Source: Kitasatospora sp. NBC_01287
GTDB lineage: Bacteria > Actinomycetota > Actinomycetes > Streptomycetales > Streptomycetaceae
DNA: 64,000 nucleotides
Reading direction: 5' to 3'
Assembly: GCF_026340565.1 (NCBI RefSeq)
Contig: NZ_JAPEPB010000001.1
Span: 5,928,501-5,992,500 of the forward strand
Of this stretch, positions 51,810-59,856 are shown one piece after another. The notes under the pieces were generated by a model that worked only from the letters and a program-made list of their open reading frames with translations, was not told where the DNA came from and did no database searches. The first letter of the stretch is position 1. Each line of letters opens with the position of its first letter. The position numbers and the translations under genes are program-made.

Positions 51810-52961
51810 CTACCGCCGGCCGTCCCCGGCCGCCCGGGTCTCGGTGGGGAGAACGGCGCCCGCCTCGGTGCCGACGCCCGGCTCCTTGACGGCCGCCATG
51901 ACGTGCGCGAGCCGCTCGCTGGTGACCCGCAGGGTCCGGGCGGCGACCGGCAGCCGCTGCGCCTGGTAGCCATCGAGCAGTTCCTCGCCCGCTTCCCCGC
52001 CCGCCTCCTGCTCGCCCGCCTCCTGCTCGCCCGCTTCCTGCTCGCCCAGCGCGCGGGCGAGGAGCTGCCCCAGCACGTGGGCGTCCTCGATGCCGGTGTT
52101 CATCCCGAGGCCGCCCGCGACCGGGTGCACATGGGCCGCGTCCCCGGCCAGGAAGGCCCGGCCGACCCGCATCCGGTCGACCATCCGGACGTTGACCCGC
52201 CAGGTCGACAGCCAACTCGCGTTGCGCAGCCGCACCCCGGGCACCCCGGCGAAGCGGTCGAAGAGCCGCTGAAAGCCCTCCAGCGAGGGCGGCAGTTGGG
52301 CGCCGTGCTCGTCCACCTCCGGCGGGGCCTGGAGCTGGAACGCGCTGGTGCCCGGGATCGGCCAGAGCAGCAGCCCGCCGTCGGGGGTGAACCACTGGTG
52401 CCACACCTCCCGGCTCAGGCCCTCGGCCTCGACGTCGCCGCAGACCATCACGTCGGTGCGGTCGCCCGTCCCCTCGAAGGCCAGGCCGAGCCGCTCGCGC
52501 ACCGTGCTGCGGCCGCCGTCGCAGCCGGCCAGGTACCGGGCGCGGATCAGGCGGCCGTCGCCGAGAGTGGCGCTGACACCGTCGGCGTCCTGGTCCAAGT
52601 CGACCACCTCGCTGCCGAGTTCGACCGTGACGCCGTACGCCGCGAGCCGCTCGCGCAGCAGTTCCTCGGCGCGCCACTGGCCGAGGAAGACGCCCGGCAT
52701 CGGGGCGGGGGAGTCGTTGATGTGCTCGCCGTCGAAGTACTTCCGGTAGATCTGGTGGGAGGTCCCCTCGGCACGGACGGCGCCGGCGAGGCCGAAGGCC
52801 TCGAAGATCTCCAGGCTGCGCTCGGTGAGCGTCTTGCCCCGGGACTCGCGGTGGTGGGCGGTGCGCCGGTCGACCACGCGCACGGTGACGCCGTCGCGGG
52901 CCAGTTCGCAGGCGAGGGTGAGGCCGGTGGGGCCGGCGCCGACGATCAGGACGTCGGTCAT
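51810..52961 (-). CDS. FAD-dependent aromatic monooxygenase
   Basis: A 383-residue PheA/TetX-type flavoprotein hydroxylase. The FAD motif GAGPTGLTLACELARDG lies at the N-terminus, the DG motif is CDGGRSTVRERLG, and the second FAD motif is FLAGDAAHVHPVAGGLGMN. Three EQEAG repeats follow at about residue 315. Such enzymes hydroxylate aromatic polyketides, so it may tailor the type II product. It lacks the extra C-terminal thioredoxin-like domain of longer relatives. Divergent from a TetR gene that probably represses it. Confidence 0.93.
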   Translation of the reverse strand: MTDVLIVGAGPTGLTLACELARDGVTVRVVDRRTAHHRESRGKTLTERSLEIFEAFGLAGAVRAEGTSHQIYRKYFDGEHINDSPAPMPGVFLGQWRAEELLRERLAAYGVTVELGSEVVDLDQDADGVSATLGDGRLIRARYLAGCDGGRSTVRERLGLAFEGTGDRTDVMVCGDVEAEGLSREVWHQWFTPDGGLLLWPIPGTSAFQLQAPPEVDEHGAQLPPSLEGFQRLFDRFAGVPGVRLRNASWLSTWRVNVRMVDRMRVGRAFLAGDAAHVHPVAGGLGMNTGIEDAHVLGQLLARALGEQEAGEQEAGEQEAGGEAGEELLDGYQAQRLPVAARTLRVTSERLAHVMAAVKEPGVGTEAGAVLPTETRAAGDGRR

Positions 52962-53062
52962 GGGGATGCTCCTCGGTTCGGTTCGGTTCGGTTTCGGGTT
53001 CGGTCTCGGGGGCTGGTCGCGGTGCGGCCCACTCAACCTGGCCCGCCTAGAAAATGCAACCA

Positions 53063-53085
53063 GGTAACAAAACTTCCCCGGTAAC
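53063..53085. promoter_or_regulatory. Possible TetR operator, direct GGTAAC repeat
   Basis: Two GGTAAC copies 17 bp apart lie in an AT-rich part of the 147-bp gap between the monooxygenase and TetR genes. They are direct, not inverted, repeats, so this is a weak candidate. Confidence 0.3.
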
Positions 53086-53108
53086 GCTTCCGTGCTAGCC
53101 TCGACGCC

Positions 53109-53759
53109 ATGGAGACCCCGACCGGACCGCCGGCGACCCCGACCGGCCTGCGCGAGCAGAAGAAGCAGCGCGCCCGCCGCCACCTCGCCGCCACGGCGCT
53201 GCGCCTGTTCCTGGCACACGGCTTCGACGCGGTCTCGGTCGCCGATGTCGCCGCCGCCGCGGAGGTCTCCAAGCCCACCCTGTTCCGCTACTTCCCGACC
53301 AAGGAGGACCTGGTCCTCGACCGCTTCGCCGACCACCAGGGCGAGGCCGCCCGCGTCGTCCTGGCCCGCGACGGCGGCCGCACGCCGCTCCGGGCCCTGC
53401 ACGACCACTTCCAGGCCGGGCTGCGGGAGCGCGATCCGATCACCGGCCTCAACGACGAGCCGGAGGTCGTCGCCTTCCAGCACCTGCTCTACGGCACGCC
53501 CGGCCTGCAGACCCGCCTCACCCACTACACGGCGGGTGAGGTCGAGCTGCTGACGGACGCGGTGGCCGACGCCTACGGGGACGGACGGCTCGGCGCCCGG
53601 CTGGCGGCGCTCCATCTGGTGACGGTGCGCCAGGAGTTGGGGCGCGAGAACTGGCGCAGGATCGCGGCGGGCGCCGGCGCGGCGGCGGCCTACGAGGAGG
53701 CGGCGGCCGACGCGGAGCGGGCGTTCGGGGTGCTGGAGCGCGGGCTCGGCGCCCGGTGA
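53109..53759 (+). CDS. TetR-family repressor
   Basis: A 216-residue regulator with an N-terminal TetR helix-turn-helix (LREQKKQRARRHLAATALRL, VSVADVAAAAEVSKPTLFRY) and a C-terminal ligand domain with an ACP-like-regulator flavour. It is divergent from the monooxygenase at 51810 and probably controls it and itself. The C-terminal part is Ala-rich (GAGAAAAYEEAAADAE). Confidence 0.92.
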   Translation: METPTGPPATPTGLREQKKQRARRHLAATALRLFLAHGFDAVSVADVAAAAEVSKPTLFRYFPTKEDLVLDRFADHQGEAARVVLARDGGRTPLRALHDHFQAGLRERDPITGLNDEPEVVAFQHLLYGTPGLQTRLTHYTAGEVELLTDAVADAYGDGRLGARLAALHLVTVRQELGRENWRRIAAGAGAAAAYEEAAADAERAFGVLERGLGAR

Positions 53760-53826
53760 ACACGCCGGCCCCGGCTCCGCGCGGGACCTCGCGACGTCAG
53801 TTCGCCGCCACCGCACGGCCGTTCCC

Positions 53827-53921
53827 CTAGCGCCGCGTCAGGCAACCTTCGCCCCGTCGCGATGCCCGGCACGCATTCTCGCCGCTCCTTGACGGGCAAG
53901 AGCTGCCTGACGCGGCACTAG
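53827..53921. mobile_element. 95-bp MITE-like element with CTAG ends
   Basis: CTAGCGCCGCGTCAGGCA at the left and TGCCTGACGCGGCACTAG at the right are inverted repeats with one mismatch, each ending in CTAG, as expected for a CTAG target duplication (known for some IS5-family elements). Pairing continues imperfectly inward (GCCCCGTC/GACGGGC). No coding capacity. A related end lies at 27604-27636. Confidence 0.65.
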
Positions 53922-53991
53922 TCTCTTCCTCAGCCGCTCGCCGCGATCGACTCGTCCGGACGGACACGGGTGACGGCCGAAGGGGGATGCG

Positions 53992-55779
53992 ATGAGGCCG
54001 TTGGGCGCGACCGACGAGCGGGTGGTCGGGCAGTACCGGATGATCGCCGAGCTGGGCAGCGGGGGCATGGGCCGGGTGCTGCTCGGCAGCGGCCCGGACG
54101 GGCGGCTCGTGGCACTGAAGCAGGTGCGGACGCAGTTCGTGGAGGACGAGGGGTTCCGGGCGCGCTTCCGGCGGGAGGTGACCGCGTCGCGAAAGGTGTC
54201 GGGGGCCTACACGGCGGCGGTGATCGACGCGGACACGGAGGCGCCGACGCCGTGGTTGGCGTCCGTCTTCGTGCCGGGGCTGTCGTTGCGCGAGGTGGTC
54301 GAGAAGGCCGGGGCGCTGCCACCGGGGGAGGCCCTGCGACTGGCGGCGGGGCTGGTCGGCGCGCTGGGTGAGATCCACCGGGCCGGGCTGGTGCACCGCG
54401 ATCTGACGCCCTCCAACGTGCTGCTGACGGACGACGGTTGCCGGGTGATCGACTTCGGCATCGCGCGGGCCACCGACGGTGAGGCCGGCACCGAACTGAC
54501 GCGCTCGGGCTGGCTGGTCGGCGCTCCCGGGTACATGTCGCCGGAGCAGGCGGAGGGGCGGGCGGTGGGACCGGCCGGCGACGTGTTCTCGCTCGGCACG
54601 GTGCTCTTCATGGCCTGCACCGGCGCCGGCCCGTTCGCCGGACCCTCGACGCCGCAGGTGCTCTACAACGTGGTGCACACCGAGCCCGACCTGCGCAAGC
54701 TGACGGTGGAGCTGCGCCGGATCATCGAGCCCTGCCTGGCGAAGGACCCGGCCGCACGCCCGAAGCCGGCCGAACTCGGCGCGACCATAGGCCGGTTGAC
54801 GCCATCGGCGCGACCCTGGCCGGCTGCCGTGCACCGGCTGATAGCGGAGCAGCGGGTGGCCGTGCACCAACTGGTCGAGACGGCCGGGACGGCCGAGGCG
54901 GTGACCCTGAGCGGACCGCTGCCGCCGCCCACCGATCCGACCCTGCTGGCGACCCGGGTGTTCCAGATCGCCGGGGAGAAGGCCGGCACGGCGTTCGGTG
55001 TGGTCCGCGCGCTCCTGCCGGTGTTCCTGGTGGCGGCGCGCACCCACCTCGCGGCTGCCGCGGCAAAGGCCCGTGCGATCGTTGCCGGCCTGCGCGGCAG
55101 ACTGCCGGACCGCACCGCCGCCGGACCGGGCGTGCGCCGCGCGCTGACCGGGGTGCGGGACACGGTGGTGGCGGTGGCCGGTGTGGCCGCGGGCGTCTTC
55201 GTCGCCGCCGACGCCAACCGCGGCCGGGTGATCGACCTCCGGCACACCACGTACTTCCGGCGCACCGCCGGCTACCCGGTGCTCTCCGACGTGCTGGCGC
55301 ACGCGACCTACGTCGGAGCCCTGACCGGCGCGGGGCTCGGCGCCCTGGCGGGCGGGCTGGTCTGTGCGATCGGCGGGGTGCGGACCCGGTTGCTGGGCCG
55401 GCTGGTGCCGCTGATGGCGGCCGTCGGCTTCCTGCTGGGCTGGTACGCCGAACACGGGCACCTGCGGATCGACGTGCTCAGCCTCGGCTTCAGCGGAGCG
55501 GTCGGCCTGCGCGTCGGCCTGGGGATCGGCCTCGCCCCGCTGCTCCTGCTGCTCCGGGCCAAGGAACGCGGGGCCGGCATCGTGCTGCCCGTGCTGCTGC
55601 TGACCTTCCTCACCGCGGTCGTCGGCTGCGCCTGCGGCTACTGGGGCCTGATCGGCATCGTGCTCGGCGGCTCGACCAAGATCGAGCCGGCCACCGTGCT
55701 CGGCGCGGCGGTCGGCGCCGGGGTGGCGTGGCGGAGCACCCAGCGGCTGCGTGGGAAGCCGGTGGCGCGGAAGCGCTGA
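53992..55779 (+). CDS. Membrane Ser/Thr protein kinase
   Basis: A 595-residue protein. The kinase domain (1-265) has the Gly loop LGSGGMGRVLLG, Lys43 in ALKQV, HRDLTPSNVLL, DFG (VIDFGIARA) and APGYMSPEQ. The catalytic loop has Thr where most bacterial kinases have Lys (HRDLKP), but Asp and Asn are kept. A linker is followed by five or six membrane helices (about 430-570) with no PASTA or other outer domain seen. Role unknown; it may adjust physiology or regulators of the cluster. Confidence 0.9.
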   Translation: MRPLGATDERVVGQYRMIAELGSGGMGRVLLGSGPDGRLVALKQVRTQFVEDEGFRARFRREVTASRKVSGAYTAAVIDADTEAPTPWLASVFVPGLSLREVVEKAGALPPGEALRLAAGLVGALGEIHRAGLVHRDLTPSNVLLTDDGCRVIDFGIARATDGEAGTELTRSGWLVGAPGYMSPEQAEGRAVGPAGDVFSLGTVLFMACTGAGPFAGPSTPQVLYNVVHTEPDLRKLTVELRRIIEPCLAKDPAARPKPAELGATIGRLTPSARPWPAAVHRLIAEQRVAVHQLVETAGTAEAVTLSGPLPPPTDPTLLATRVFQIAGEKAGTAFGVVRALLPVFLVAARTHLAAAAAKARAIVAGLRGRLPDRTAAGPGVRRALTGVRDTVVAVAGVAAGVFVAADANRGRVIDLRHTTYFRRTAGYPVLSDVLAHATYVGALTGAGLGALAGGLVCAIGGVRTRLLGRLVPLMAAVGFLLGWYAEHGHLRIDVLSLGFSGAVGLRVGLGIGLAPLLLLLRAKERGAGIVLPVLLLTFLTAVVGCACGYWGLIGIVLGGSTKIEPATVLGAAVGAGVAWRSTQRLRGKPVARKR

Positions 55780-55780
55780 G

Positions 55781-55874
55781 CGGGCGGGCAGGCAGACGGG
55801 CGGGCAGGCAGACGGGCGAGCAGACGGGCGGGCAGGCAGACGGGCGAGCAGACGGGCGGGCAGGCAGACGGGCA
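55781..55874. repeat. GGGCAGGCAGAC-type tandem repeat
   Basis: Interlocking copies of CGGGCGGGCAGGCAGACGGG and GAGCAGACGGG (about 28-bp period) follow the kinase stop. No coding role seen. Confidence 0.85.
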
Positions 55875-55887
55875 CGCGGGCACGCGG

Positions 55888-55918
55888 ACGTCCCGGTGGA
55901 GTGGCTCCACCGGGACGT
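55888..55918. terminator. Hairpin between convergent kinase and KSIII-like genes
   Basis: ACGTCCCGGTGGAG-TGG-CTCCACCGGGACGT is a perfect 14-bp stem with 3-nt loop, usable on both strands. Pair of 50000-50026. Confidence 0.82.
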
Positions 55919-55985
55919 CCGGGCGTGCTGACCGGCGATCAGGCCAGCTCGACCGGGGGTCGGCGAACCGGGCCGCTCACCCCGC

Positions 55986-57020
55986 TCACCACTGCGGCGC
56001 GTCCAGCACCTCGATCACCGCGACCGTCCACATGAACCCGAGCCCGACGCCCACCGCGACGACCAGGTCGCCGGCCTTCGGCTTGCCGGTCTCGAAGAGG
56101 TGGTTGAGGCCGATCAGGTGGTCGCCGCCGCCCATGTGGCCCAGGTGCTTGCCCCACTCGTAGGTGGTCTGCGAGAGGTCCAGGCCCAGCGGCTGGTAGA
56201 AGCCCCACTCGGCGATGGTCTGGGCCACGTTGGCGTGGATGAACCACTGGGTGTCGGGCAGCTTGGTGTCGGCGTCCTCCAGGGCCTTGCCGAGCACGGC
56301 GGCGAACTTGTCGCCGATCCGGCCCATGGCCTCCTCGTAGGCGCTCTCGTGGCGGGTCAGCCAGGAGCGCTTGCGCTCGTCGAGGTCGGCGGGGCGGCCG
56401 CTCTCGAAGGGGACGTCGGTCCAGTCGGTGCCGCGGTAGATGGGCTCCAGCGAGGACTCGGAGATGCTCGCGGTGGAGCGGACCTTGGCGAAGCCGCCGC
56501 GGGTGGAGAGCACGATCGCGCCGGCGCCGTCGCCGTAGACGGTCTGGTCGTCGCTGTTCCAGCGGTCCACGTAGGGGAGCTTGAAGGAGTCGCCGGCGGT
56601 CACCAGGGCGGCGGTGGTGTCGGGGCGGGAGACGATGTAGGAGGCGGCCAGCTCGACGCCGGCCAGGCCGCCGTTGGAGCCCTGGCGGAACTCGATCGCG
56701 GCGGCGTCGCCGCCGACCGTCTCGTTCTGGACGTAGTGGGCCGGCGTCCAGAAGTCCTGGCCCTGGTGGCCCATGCCGCTGTGCAGGACCAGGCCGAAGT
56801 CCTCGTTCGCGTGGCCGGAGCGGGCGATCGCCTGGCGGGCCGCCGCGGCGGCCATCACCGGGCCGGTCTCCTCGTGCGAGGCGACGCGTACCGCGTGGAT
56901 GCCGTTCGCCTCGGCTCTGCCGGCGTCGTACTGGCCGGCGGCGACCGCCTGCTCGGCGGTCACCTCGTGCTCGGGCAGGTAGGCACCGAGGCCGGCGATG
57001 TACAGGTTTTCCCAACGCAC
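55986..57020 (-). CDS. KSIII-like acyltransferase with Ser in place of Cys (copy 2)
   Basis: A 344-residue paralogue of 32001-33035. Residue 115 is Ser (RQGSNGG); His is in WFIHANVAQT; GHMGGGDH replaces the FabH GN motif, giving a Ser-His-Asp set like DpsC. The GTG at 57020 has GGAG about 9 bp upstream and aligns with copy 1. A 3' fragment identical in DNA lies at 50088-50428. It may load a starter or attach an acyl group to an alcohol or amine (CerJ-like), perhaps the type I PKS chain or glyceryl unit. Confidence 0.9.
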   Translation of the reverse strand: MRWENLYIAGLGAYLPEHEVTAEQAVAAGQYDAGRAEANGIHAVRVASHEETGPVMAAAAARQAIARSGHANEDFGLVLHSGMGHQGQDFWTPAHYVQNETVGGDAAAIEFRQGSNGGLAGVELAASYIVSRPDTTAALVTAGDSFKLPYVDRWNSDDQTVYGDGAGAIVLSTRGGFAKVRSTASISESSLEPIYRGTDWTDVPFESGRPADLDERKRSWLTRHESAYEEAMGRIGDKFAAVLGKALEDADTKLPDTQWFIHANVAQTIAEWGFYQPLGLDLSQTTYEWGKHLGHMGGGDHLIGLNHLFETGKPKAGDLVVAVGVGLGFMWTVAVIEVLDAPQW

Positions 57021-57209
57021 TGATGTCTCCAGGGATGTGACGGGGGGTGGGGACCACACGGGATGCACGGAGCAGGCAAGCTGGTTCGGGCGGAGCAGGG
57101 GCAGCCGGAGGGGAGCGGCGAGCGGCCGCCGGGGAGGAGAGCGGGGAGCGGCGGCCGGGGAGGAGAGCGGGGAGCGGCGGGCGGACGAGGGGCGGGCCGC
57201 CCCGCCCCC

Positions 57210-57282
57210 GCCCCGCTCCTGCGCGCGGCAGGAGCGGGGCGCGGATGTGGGGGCGGGAGCGGCCCACCGCGCGGTGGGCCGC
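57210..57282. terminator. Two hairpins behind the MMPL gene
   Basis: Bases 57210-57240 form GCCCCGCTCCTGC and its complement with a 5-nt loop. Bases 57259-57282 are a 24-bp perfect palindrome (GCGGCCCACCGC and its complement). Both lie just after the MMPL stop on the minus strand. The remaining gap to the KSIII-like start (57021-57209) has a two-copy GGGGAGGAGAGCGGGGAGCG repeat at about 57124-57180. Confidence 0.78.
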
Positions 57283-57314
57283 CGCCCGGCAGGCACCTGC
57301 GCAGCCGCGGTCCG

Positions 57315-59615
57315 TCAGAGCAGGACCGACTCGCGGGGCTCGTGCCGCGAGTCCGCCGCTGCCGCCGCGAGGTCGGCGGTGACCGCCGCCTCGCCGCGGC
57401 TGTGCGAGAGGTCGGGCAGCCAGGCCAGCCAGCTCGGCAGGTACCAGTTGCGGTCGCCCAGCAGCGTCATCACGGCGGGCAGCAGCACGCCGCGGATGAT
57501 CGAGGCGTCCAGGAAGACCGCCACCCCGAGCCCGACGCCGATCTCCTTCATCGAGACCACCGAGAGGGTGCCGAAGATGGCGAAGACGCCCACCATGATC
57601 ACGGCCGCGCTGGTGATCACACCGGCGGTGCTGCCGATGCCGTGCGCGATCGCGTCCCGGGTGGCCAGGCCCTTGTCGCGCCCCTCCTTGATCCGGGAGA
57701 CCACGAAGACGTGGTAGTCCATGCTGAGGCCGAAGAGGATGACGAAGAGGAAGAGCGGCAGCCAGGCCTCGATCGCGCCCACCTTGTGCGAGCCGAGCAG
57801 CGAGGCGGCCACACCGTCCTGGAAGACCAGGGTCAGCACACCGTAGGCGGCGCCCACCGAGAGCAGGTTGAGCACCACGGCGGTGACGGCGATCACCAGC
57901 GAGCGGAACGACAGCAGCATCAGCACGAAGGCCAGCACCAGCACGAAGCCGAAGACCGGCACCACGCTGCCGCTGAGCTGGCTGTTGAAGTCGATCGAGG
58001 CCGCGGTGGAGCCGCCGACGGCCACCTCGGCGCCGGCCACGGTGCCCAGGGTGTGCGGGACGACGGTGTCGCGCAGCGTCTTCACCGCGTTGACGCTGGC
58101 GGTGTCGGTACCGGTGCCGGCCAGCGAGAGGTCGATCACCGCGACGCCCTGCTGCGGGTGCACCGCGACGCTCACGGGCTGGTGCACCTGGCCGGTGGCC
58201 AGCGCCTCGCGCTGGAAGTCGGCGATCGCCTTGGTGACCGCCGGGTCCGTCACGTCCTTCGCCTTGAGGACGACCTGGGCGGGGAGCGGATTGCCCGGGA
58301 AGGCCTGCTGGATGCGCTCGCCGGTGGCCACCACGGCGTTGCCGCTGGGCAGTTCCTGCGCCGAACTGAGCTGCGCGGTGTGCATGCTGAAGACCGGCGC
58401 GGCCAGCGCCAGCAGCACGCCGGCGGCGACCACGGTCGAGAGCAGCGGCTTGGCCAGCACCGCGCGGATGATGGCGGCCCAGATCCGGCTGCCACCGGCC
58501 GGGTTGTTGCGGCGCATCCGGGAGAGCAGCGGCACCCTGCCCTTCTCCACCCGGTCGCCGAGCATCGAGAGCAGCGCCGGCAGCACGGTCACCGAGCCGA
58601 GCACCGCGACGACCACGACCAGGATGGTGGCCAGGCCCATCGCCTGGAAGGTGGCGATCCCGGTGAGGAACATGCCGGCCATCGCGACCGCCACGGTCAG
58701 GCCGGAGACCAGCACCGAGTGGCCCGAGGTGGCCGCGGCGATCCGCAGCGCCGCCCCGGGCTCCCGGCCGGCCGCCCGCTCCTCGCGCTCGCGGCGGATG
58801 TAGAAGAGGCAGTAGTCGACCCCGACGGCGAGGCCGACCAGCAGCATCACCGAGCTGGCGTTGTCGTCGGTGGGCACCAGGTGGCTGCTGACCGCGACCA
58901 GGCCGAAGGCGCCGGTGAAGGCGGTGACGGCCAGCGCGACCGGCAGCACGGCGGCGAGCAGCGCGCCGAAGACCACCAGCAGGATGCCCAGGGCCAGCGG
59001 CACGGCCGTCCACTCGGCCTGCTTGAAGTCACCGGTGAAGATGTCGTTGAAGGCCTTCTTCGCCCCGGCCTCGCCGAACTCCTCGACCCGCAGGCCCGGC
59101 TGGGCCGCCTGCACCTTGGCGACGGCGTCCAGTACCGGCTGCACCCGGTCGGCGGCGGTGTCGGGGGCGCCGGTCATCGAGAAGGTGACCAGCGCCGAGT
59201 GCCGGTCGGCCGAGATCGCGCCGTCGTCGTAGGGGCTCTGCACGTCGCTCACCGCGCCGGTGCCCTGGACGGCGGCCGCGGCCTGCTCGACGGCGGCGCG
59301 GAAGCGCTGGTCGTCGGCGGTGAACTGGCTGCTCTGGATCAGCACGGTCTCGGCGGCCGGGGTGCGCAGCCCGGCGTCGGAGAGGATCTTGACGGCACGT
59401 CCGGACTCGCCGACGCCGTTGTCGACGTCCGTCGACTTGGCGGTGCCGACGGCCGTCCCGATCATGGTCGCGAGGACGACGGCGAGCAGCCACCCCCAGA
59501 CGGCGAGCTTTCGATGGCGGGTGCTCCAGTCGCCGATCGCCACGGCGAGTCCTGGCCTGCTGTGCGGCCTGGTGCTCGGCCGTGCGGTCGGCCCGGTGTT
59601 CGGCCTAGTGGTCAC
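57315..59615 (-). CDS. MMPL/RND-family exporter
   Basis: A 766-residue membrane transporter with two repeats of one helix, a large outer loop and five helices (MMPL layout, 12 helices in all). Characteristic segments are LLVGLAVGVDYCLFYIRRER in repeat one and FGLSMDYHVFVVSRIKEGRD in repeat two. Such pumps export lipids and polyketides by proton motive force. The GTG at 59615 has AGGAGGG upstream. Divergent from FkbH, with a 241-bp gap that should hold both promoters. Confidence 0.94.
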   Translation of the reverse strand: MTTRPNTGPTARPSTRPHSRPGLAVAIGDWSTRHRKLAVWGWLLAVVLATMIGTAVGTAKSTDVDNGVGESGRAVKILSDAGLRTPAAETVLIQSSQFTADDQRFRAAVEQAAAAVQGTGAVSDVQSPYDDGAISADRHSALVTFSMTGAPDTAADRVQPVLDAVAKVQAAQPGLRVEEFGEAGAKKAFNDIFTGDFKQAEWTAVPLALGILLVVFGALLAAVLPVALAVTAFTGAFGLVAVSSHLVPTDDNASSVMLLVGLAVGVDYCLFYIRREREERAAGREPGAALRIAAATSGHSVLVSGLTVAVAMAGMFLTGIATFQAMGLATILVVVVAVLGSVTVLPALLSMLGDRVEKGRVPLLSRMRRNNPAGGSRIWAAIIRAVLAKPLLSTVVAAGVLLALAAPVFSMHTAQLSSAQELPSGNAVVATGERIQQAFPGNPLPAQVVLKAKDVTDPAVTKAIADFQREALATGQVHQPVSVAVHPQQGVAVIDLSLAGTGTDTASVNAVKTLRDTVVPHTLGTVAGAEVAVGGSTAASIDFNSQLSGSVVPVFGFVLVLAFVLMLLSFRSLVIAVTAVVLNLLSVGAAYGVLTLVFQDGVAASLLGSHKVGAIEAWLPLFLFVILFGLSMDYHVFVVSRIKEGRDKGLATRDAIAHGIGSTAGVITSAAVIMVGVFAIFGTLSVVSMKEIGVGLGVAVFLDASIIRGVLLPAVMTLLGDRNWYLPSWLAWLPDLSHSRGEAAVTADLAAAAADSRHEPRESVLL

Positions 59616-59856
59616 GGGGGCCCTCCTGGAGGGACGAGTCGGGTGTGCCCGCCCGACCGGCAGTCCCGATGGGAACGCGAACGGGAACGTGCGCGGAGCG
59701 CGGCGTCCTCCAGGATGCGCGACCGGACTTGAGCCGGGGTCGAGAGGCTCACGCACAGTTGGGTGACCGTCACGCTGGTGTTCGGGGCCCACCGGCTCGA
59801 CCGGCCTTCGAGAATCACCGGGGATCATCGCGGCAGTCGTCCTCGAGGAGAGACCT

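Noticed and set aside
57063..59732. Long plus-strand open frame opposite the MMPL gene
   Set aside because: High GC leaves antisense frames open. Its codons show no third-position GC bias of a gene, and the minus strand encodes a full transporter.
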